DNA from: an uncultured Collinsella sp. | GTDB lineage: Bacteria > Actinomycetota > Coriobacteriia > Coriobacteriales > Coriobacteriaceae | Assembly (NCBI GenBank): GCA_900542635.1 | Contig: UQOJ01000002.1 | Span: 1 to 64,000 of the forward strand | Direction of reading: 5' to 3' | DNA: 64,000 nt | In this document: positions 59,317-64,000 of the stretch, one piece after another | How the letters are laid out: each line of letters starts with the position of its first letter | How positions within the stretch are numbered: the first letter of the stretch is position 1 | Translations under genes and position numbers: made by a program | Notes under the pieces: model-generated | What the model was told of the DNA's origin: nothing | The model's database searches: none | Seen by the model: the letters and a program-made list of their open reading frames with translations, nothing else

Positions 59317-60228
59317 CTAGAAGCGGTTGCCGCGGAAGCCGCCGCCGTTGCGGCCGCCACGATCGCCGCCGCGACCGCCGCGGTCGTTACCGCGGTTGCC
59401 GCCAAAGCCGCCACGGTTGCCGCCGCGGTCGCCATAGCCACCACGGTTGCCGCCAAAGCCGCCGCGACCGCCACGGTCGCCGCCACGGTCACCAAAGCCG
59501 CCACGGCCGCCGCGATCGCCACCGCGACCGCCACGGTCACCGCCACGGCCACCGCGATCGCCAAAGCCGCCGCGACCGCCACGGTCGCCGCCACGGCCAC
59601 CGCGATCGTCACGACCGCCGCGAGGACCGCGGTCCTCGTCCAGGCCCATGGCGACGAGCGGAGCAATGACCTTATCGAGAGCGGCCATCAGCTCGGTGGC
59701 CTCCTCGTAAGAAAGCTCGGGCAGGAGCTTCTCCTTCTTGTTGGCAAGCTCGACCAGGCCCTCAGCGGCATCCTCGGCAGCGAAGACGACGATCTTGCGC
59801 ATATCGCCCTCGGCGTCGTCGATGCGGCCGACCAGATCGGCAGCCTCGGCCTCGGCCATCAGGCCATCGAGCTCACGAAGGCGCATGCCCAGCAGGTCGG
59901 ACATTTCCTTCTGCTCCATCCTGGGCTTGAGGTCAAGAAGCTTGATGGCGCGCTCGATGTTCGCCATGCGCTCGGCCTTGGCCTCCTCCTCCTTGGAAAT
60001 AGCAAAGCGACGGCTACGCAGCAGGCGGGCGGCCTTCTGCATCTTGTCCATCAGCTCTTCGTCATCGTAATCAACGGCGGCCTCGACAACCTCGGCCTCC
60101 TCCTCGTCGGAAACCTCGTCAGCAGCCTCAACCTCGGCAGCTTCGGTCTCCACGGTCTCGACTGCCTCAACCTCGGCAGCCATGGTCTCGTTCTCGGTCT
60201 CGTTCATGATCTCTTCGTTCTCGGACAT
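59317..60228 (-). CDS. Acidic protein with winged-helix-like core and RGG-repeat tail
   Basis: A 303-residue protein in three parts. Residues 1-58 are extremely acidic (Glu/Ala/Val repeats). Residues 60-195 are helical, and ANIERAIKLLDLKPRMEQKEMSDLLGMRLRELDGLMAEAEAADLVGRI resembles a winged helix of the MarR type. Residues 200-303 are almost purely Arg/Gly with Asp, Asn and Phe (blocks of DRGGRGG and GGFGG). RGG tails bind RNA and promote condensates in eukaryotes and some bacteria; whether this one does is untested. The gene follows a strongly structured 3' region and stands alone. The start at 60228 has AAGGAG upstream. Confidence 0.85.
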   Translation of the reverse strand: MSENEEIMNETENETMAAEVEAVETVETEAAEVEAADEVSDEEEAEVVEAAVDYDDEELMDKMQKAARLLRSRRFAISKEEEAKAERMANIERAIKLLDLKPRMEQKEMSDLLGMRLRELDGLMAEAEAADLVGRIDDAEGDMRKIVVFAAEDAAEGLVELANKKEKLLPELSYEEATELMAALDKVIAPLVAMGLDEDRGPRGGRDDRGGRGGDRGGRGGFGDRGGRGGDRGGRGGDRGGRGGFGDRGGDRGGRGGFGGNRGGYGDRGGNRGGFGGNRGNDRGGRGGDRGGRNGGGFRGNRF

Positions 60229-60380
60229 GAGACTCCTTCTTGGCCCTCTCGGGCATCATCGCCCCATTCGCGGGGCCCGTCGCGCACTCTTTGCGCTTTA
60301 AACATTCATGCCTCTCGGCAAAACGTCCATTAGTTTATGGTGTCGTCATCTAATCTAGCTGCAGAATCTATGTGCACACA

Positions 60381-61796
60381 TTAATGCGACATGTGCGACT
60401 CGCGACGAGCGTACACCAGCGACGCCACGAACCCGACCACGGCAATCACAGCCGCCACGCGCACGGCAGTTGCAAATCCAATCGCCTGGGCAACGTCGGT
60501 CGCAGCGCCAGCCGCGCCGGCAGTCGCGGCAGAACTCGAGAGCAGACCGATAAACAGCGACGGGCCAAACGATGCGGCAATCATATTCCACGTGTTAAGC
60601 AATGCCGTTCCGTGAGGATGTTCAGCGGCGGGTAGCGTCTCCAAGCCGGCCGTTTGCGAGGGGCTCAGCACCAAACCGACTCCGGCATACACCACAACGG
60701 TCAGCGCCACGACGACGCCGATATTCATGCTTGCCGCCGTCATCGAGATTGCAATCTGCCCCACGGCAATCAGGGCAAAGCCGACCGGCAGCAGCGGCCA
60801 TGCGCCGCGAGCATCCATCACGCGTCCGCCCACAATCGAGGTCACGGCGTTGCAGGCAATTGCCGGCAAAATGAGCAGGCCCGCAACAAGTGCGGTCATG
60901 CCGTATGCGCCCTCAAAATAGAGCGGCAACAAAACGCTCATCGAGAACGTCGTCATCATCGACACCACCACAAGCAGGCACGCGGGCCAAAAACGAACGC
61001 TCACCATGGGACGCACGTTAAGCACCGGATGCTCGAGCTTGAGCTGGCGGGCCGCAAACAGGCCGAGCAGCACAATGGCAGCGAAGAGCGTCACGATGCC
61101 GGCAATCAGATTGGTCGAGAACTCGCCTACGGAATACACAAAAGCCGTAATACCGGCGGCGAGCAAAACTACCGACAGAATATCGAGCGTGGTATTCGAG
61201 CGCTCTCCGACATTCTGAACAAGCTTTACGCCCGCCGCAGCGACCACAATGCCGCCCACCAGCGGCACTACGAACACCGCCCTCCAGCCAAACAACGTGC
61301 ACATAAGACCACTGATCACGGGCCCAAACGCCGGCCCCAGCGTAATGCAGGCACCACCCAGGCTCAGATACAGACCGAGCTTCTCGCGCGGGGCGCAAGA
61401 CAGCACCACGTTCATCATGAGCGGGAACAAGATGCCCGATCCCGCAGCCTGCAAAATACGACTTGGCAGCAAAACGCTAAACGACGGAGCGACCAGGCAC
61501 AGGACTTCGCCGGCGACCATGCATCCGCATGCGAAAAACAGCAGTTTACGCGTCGAGAAACGGCCGGACAGGAAGGCCATGATGGCCGTAAAGATCGACG
61601 TCACGATCATGTAGCCCGAGACGAGCCACTGTGCCGTGGTGGCACTCACCGAAAAGGCTGCCATAATGTCGTGCAACGCCACGTTAATGATGTTCTCGTT
61701 AAACGCGGCAACAAAGGCTGCAATATACATTACGACGAGAATCGCCGCAGTGGCCGATGGCGTTACTTGAACTTGTTGCTGAGATTTGCTCCCCAT
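60381..61796 (-). CDS. MFS exporter (DHA2-type, 14-helix)
   Basis: A 471-residue major facilitator with about 14 helices. NENIINVALHDIMAAFSVSATTAQWLVSGYMIV and FLSGRFSTRKLLFFACGCMVAGEVLCLVAPSF match the first helices of DHA2 drug or metabolite exporters (the GRFSTRK loop is motif A). PSRILQAAGSGILFPLMMNVVLSCAPREKLG and the motif C-like GGACITLGPAFGPVISGLM follow. The substrate is unknown. GAAGGAAA lies six bases before the ATG at 61796. It is divergent from the deformylase-like gene. Confidence 0.85.
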   Translation of the reverse strand: MGSKSQQQVQVTPSATAAILVVMYIAAFVAAFNENIINVALHDIMAAFSVSATTAQWLVSGYMIVTSIFTAIMAFLSGRFSTRKLLFFACGCMVAGEVLCLVAPSFSVLLPSRILQAAGSGILFPLMMNVVLSCAPREKLGLYLSLGGACITLGPAFGPVISGLMCTLFGWRAVFVVPLVGGIVVAAAGVKLVQNVGERSNTTLDILSVVLLAAGITAFVYSVGEFSTNLIAGIVTLFAAIVLLGLFAARQLKLEHPVLNVRPMVSVRFWPACLLVVVSMMTTFSMSVLLPLYFEGAYGMTALVAGLLILPAIACNAVTSIVGGRVMDARGAWPLLPVGFALIAVGQIAISMTAASMNIGVVVALTVVVYAGVGLVLSPSQTAGLETLPAAEHPHGTALLNTWNMIAASFGPSLFIGLLSSSAATAGAAGAATDVAQAIGFATAVRVAAVIAVVGFVASLVYARRESHMSH

Positions 61797-62000
61797 GCAT
61801 TTCCTTCCTCTTGGAACGACAGTCGCATCGCCCCAGAGGAACAGTCCAGGGCGAAAATGAGCCCTAGACTTACGCCAGACGCCGTACACGACGAATCTGG
61901 CAACATGGTCCAACGTCGAAAGATTGTAACGCGGACGCACAGCTTTCCTTCCGCGCTATTATTAAAAGTCCACGAAAGCATAAGACATGAGGAGCCCGCC

Positions 62001-62411
62001 ATGATTAAACCCATCATGAAATCCGAGTTCTTTTTGCGTCTGCCTTCCGAAGACGCGGGACCCGACGATGCCGCAACCGGGCAGGATCTCCTGGATACAC
62101 TCCACGAGCATGAGCGCGAGTGCGTGGGCCTCGCCGCCAACATGATCGGCGTGCGCAAACGCATCATCTGCGTAAAGGACGGCAACAGGACACTCCTGAT
62201 GTACAACCCTCAAATTCTTGAGCAGGTCAATGCCTATCAGACGAGCGAAGGATGCCTCTCGCTGATCGGCGAGCGTCCCTGTACCCGCTATCGTCGCATT
62301 AAGGTGGAGTATTTGGACGAGAACTTCGTTCACCGCATCAAAAACTTCTCGGGCTACACCGCCGAAATCATCCAGCACGAAATCGACCACTGCAACGGCG
62401 TCGTGGTTTAG
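62001..62411 (+). CDS. Peptide deformylase-like protein (motif 1 Gln replaced by Met)
   Basis: A 136-residue deformylase-fold protein. Motif 1 reads CVGLAANM, where active deformylases have GxGLAAxQ; motif 2 is EGCLSL (metal Cys), and motif 3 is QHEIDHCNG (HExxH). A group of short homologues with GLAANM or GMAANM is known in low-GC anaerobes, so this is not a sequencing error. Activity is uncertain because the Gln normally stabilises the oxyanion. It may be an accessory deformylase. GAGGAG precedes the ATG at 62001. The main deformylase gene is not in this window. Confidence 0.85.
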   Translation: MIKPIMKSEFFLRLPSEDAGPDDAATGQDLLDTLHEHERECVGLAANMIGVRKRIICVKDGNRTLLMYNPQILEQVNAYQTSEGCLSLIGERPCTRYRRIKVEYLDENFVHRIKNFSGYTAEIIQHEIDHCNGVVV

Positions 62412-62447
62412 GCCACCCGCCAAAATGAGGGTACCGGAGGCCTCCCT

Positions 62448-63371
62448 ATGGATATCAGCCGCTTTGGCGAATTCGCCATCTTAGCGCAGTCACGCACGTT
62501 TCTTGATGCGGCGGAACTGCTTTTCATGTCGCAATCAACCCTCTCCAAGCACATCATGGCAATGGAGCACGAACTCGGCTGCAAGCTCATCGATCGAAGC
62601 CAGCGCCACGTAACACTCACCGCGCAAGGTGAAGCGCTCCTCCCCTATGCGCAAAAAATTGCGACGCTTCAGCACCGCTATCTTGCCGCCATTCAAATAG
62701 GCGCAGGTGAGCCGCTCGAGCACCTCACCGTAGGTTCTATCCCCATTATGGCCCCTTATGGGATCACGGACGCCGTCATCGATTTTCAGCAGGCGAACCC
62801 CTCATATTCTGTTGAGCTCATCGAGGGCGAGGGCGACACACTCAAGCGTATGCTCCTGCACGAGGACATTGACCTGGCCTTCATCCGTGACAGTGGCGCC
62901 ATCGAGCCGGAGTTCAAAAAGATTCCCTTTACGACTGACCGGCTCGTGGCCGTCCTTCCGCTCGACCATCCGCTCGCCGAACGTGACACCGTCGAGATAG
63001 ACGACCTTATCGACGAGAATTTCCTCATGCTTCCCCAAGGCTCGTTCGTAAGCGAGCTCGTCCTTTCCCTTTGTCGCGAAGCTGGATTTGGCCCACGCGT
63101 TACGTTCACCGGCAAACGAGCCGAGAACATCATCTCTCTTGTCGCACGCGGCGCCGGCGTCTCATTCCTCATGCGCAAGCCGGCGGAATCGCTTGCCAGC
63201 GGAAAGGTAGCCCTGGTGCCGCTTGAGCCCGCGACGACCTCCGAGGTCAGGCTCTACCTCAAGCGGAACGCCGCGCACTCGCAGGCGGTCGTCTCGTTCA
63301 TCGGCTTCCTCCCCTACCGTCAGCTCCTGCAGGGCGACCGTGCGTCTTCCACCGCGGCACGACCGTCATAA
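62448..63371 (+). CDS. LysR-family transcriptional regulator
   Basis: A 307-residue LysR regulator. The N-terminal helix-turn-helix (about 1-60) has FGEFAILAQSRTFLDAAELLFMSQSTLSKHIMAMEHELGCKLIDRS, split over its helices. The effector domain follows (LTVGSIPIMAPYGITDAVIDFQQANPS, LAFIRDS, RLVAVLPLDHPLAERDTV, MLPQGSF, VARGAGVSFLM). The co-inducer is unknown. GGAGG precedes the ATG by six bases. It starts 37 bases after the deformylase-like gene and may share its transcript; the end is convergent with the PTS gene. Confidence 0.9.
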   Translation: MDISRFGEFAILAQSRTFLDAAELLFMSQSTLSKHIMAMEHELGCKLIDRSQRHVTLTAQGEALLPYAQKIATLQHRYLAAIQIGAGEPLEHLTVGSIPIMAPYGITDAVIDFQQANPSYSVELIEGEGDTLKRMLLHEDIDLAFIRDSGAIEPEFKKIPFTTDRLVAVLPLDHPLAERDTVEIDDLIDENFLMLPQGSFVSELVLSLCREAGFGPRVTFTGKRAENIISLVARGAGVSFLMRKPAESLASGKVALVPLEPATTSEVRLYLKRNAAHSQAVVSFIGFLPYRQLLQGDRASSTAARPS

Positions 63372-63433
63372 TCCCCGCTGCTCCACAACCGCAGACTTGT
63401 GTCCGCAAACACGCTGGCAGCGGCACGAAACAC

Positions 63434-63474
63434 AAATATGCCTCGGGCGGCACGTCGCCGTCCGAGGCATATTT
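63434..63474. terminator. Bidirectional terminator between lysR-type and PTS genes
   Basis: A 13-base perfect stem (63434-63446 with 63462-63474) with a nested GCGGC/GCCG core, ending in ATTT on either strand. Confidence 0.75.
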
Positions 63475-63494
63475 AGTTAAAGTGCGCAGACAGA

Positions 63495-64000
63495 CTAGTC
63501 CACCGAGATGTTGAGCGCCTTACCGCCCTCGTCCTTCCTGGTACCGATCGCCATAGCGGCGACAAGAGCCAGAACGAAAGCGACCACACCGGAGATGACA
63601 AGGCCGATAAAGCCCGTGTCGATGCCGGCAGGGTTAATAAAGCTCGGGAAACCGAGCGGGCCGGAGGCACCGAAGGCATAGAGTTTGGCACCCATGAGGC
63701 CGGCAATGGCGCCGCCTACACCAGCGGAAATAAAGGTTGCCCACATAAGACGCTTACGCGGCAGCAAGATGGCGTAAAGCGCAGGCTCGTTGACACCGAA
63801 AATCGAAGAGACAAGGGCGGGAATGTTGACGGCAGCATTTTCCTCGGAGTCCTTGGTTCGGATGACCATGCCAAGCACAGCACCGGCGATGGCACAACCG
63901 CCTGCATACACGAGCGGGTTAATGAGGTCATAGCCGTAGGTTGCGACATCGAGAAACCACAGCGGGATGATACCCCAGTGCAGGCCGAACATGACGAGCA
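63495..64000 (-). CDS. PTS system EIIC component, glucose/beta-glucoside type (5' part outside window)
   Basis: The visible 168 residues are the C-terminal half of an EIIC channel. NPLVYAGGCAIAGAVLGMVI, the ligand-site-like SSIFGVNEPALYAILLPRKRLMWATFISAGVGGAIAGLMGAK and a last helix (LVISGVVAFVLALVAAMAIGTR) resemble BglF/sucrose-type EIIC (compare GITEPALYG). The protein stops directly after the EIIC part (GGKALNISVD), so no EIIA domain is fused at the C-terminus. The frame is open to the right edge; the EIIB domain, if any, lies outside. Substrate assignment is not possible from this fragment. Confidence 0.82.
   Translation of the reverse strand, partial: LVMFGLHWGIIPLWFLDVATYGYDLINPLVYAGGCAIAGAVLGMVIRTKDSEENAAVNIPALVSSIFGVNEPALYAILLPRKRLMWATFISAGVGGAIAGLMGAKLYAFGASGPLGFPSFINPAGIDTGFIGLVISGVVAFVLALVAAMAIGTRKDEGGKALNISVD

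Noticed and set aside
59317..59640. CRISPR-like repetition in the RGG-encoding DNA
   Set aside because: Repeats are codon-periodic and inside a reading frame, with no constant-length spacers.
59289..59710. Pro/Arg-rich or Ala/Val-rich frames over the RGG region
   Set aside because: These are other frames of the repetitive GGN/CGN codons of the RGG tail and not independent genes.
60654..62411. A long plus-strand open frame that runs through the MFS exporter antisense and ends in the deformylase-like gene
   Set aside because: Only its last 136 codons match a family and have a ribosome binding site at 62001; the rest is antisense to the exporter.
1..64000. tRNA, rRNA or T-box elements
   Set aside because: No cloverleaf with a T-loop GGTTCGA-type pattern in an intergenic gap, no rRNA-like stretches and no T-box sequence were seen by eye; a covariance scan would settle it.

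Overview
The window is high-GC, densely coded bacterial DNA with short intergenic gaps and almost no obviously foreign sequence. Gene content points to an anaerobic gut actinobacterium of the class Coriobacteriia, most likely Collinsella. This is inferred from a single-chain FGAM synthase, an RGG-tailed acidic protein, a lactate dehydrogenase/Etf cluster, reverse rubrerythrin, LAQTG-type surface proteins and a bile-acid-symporter-like transporter. No rRNA, tRNA, CRISPR array, phage, integrase or transposase was seen.

Layout. 1-3.7 kb: 3' part of recJ (minus), a BASS-family transporter, then a cutC/DUF4931 pair. 3.8-10.2 kb: a complete branched-chain amino acid ABC operon (livF, livG, livM, livH, two paralogous binding lipoproteins), all minus. 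10.4-19.4 kb: hom, an SDR, a CPA2 antiporter, the 1248-residue purL and an EamA exporter. 19.5-27.6 kb: a membrane GGDEF protein, a KDG permease, azlCD, an HD hydrolase and a GlcD-EtfB-EtfA cluster in which EtfA carries a 2[4Fe-4S] head (predicted electron-confurcating lactate oxidation). 27.9-31.2 kb: five co-directional genes for membrane or secreted proteins, one with an LAQTG sorting signal. 31.3-37.7 kb: a DUF554 protein, then a tight three-gene module of TerB_N/TerB_C protein, BrxD-like ATPase and BrxHI/Lhr-like helicase. 37.8-47.4 kb: spermidine-synthase-like enzyme, Elp3, XRE-DUF4097 pair, Trm9-like methyltransferase, TrmB and a DUF3516 helicase. 47.5-53.5 kb: DUF2130 protein, metallophosphoesterase, small genes, HIRAN protein and an ALDH/ADH operon. 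53.8-64 kb: reverse rubrerythrin, a DUF559-like protein, divergent pdxR/pdxST, the RGG protein, an MFS exporter, a deformylase-like protein, a LysR regulator and the end of a PTS EIIC gene.

The strongest unexplained signals are two. First, a 123-bp element with 18-bp terminal inverted repeats occurs three times, always exactly 123 bp (44468-44590, 54479-54601, 55899-56021). Its end carries stop codons in all three frames and supplies the last three codons and the stop of two neighbouring genes. Second, the TerB/BrxD/BrxHI triad has BREX-like helper proteins but none of the BREX methylase or PglZ genes beside it. Weaker but worth checking are an Elp3/Trm9-like pairing, the surface-protein operon, the RGG protein, and a 27-residue membrane peptide whose ribosome binding site lies in a hairpin. 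Gene calls are from translated motifs and ribosome-binding-site position only; no database search was possible.
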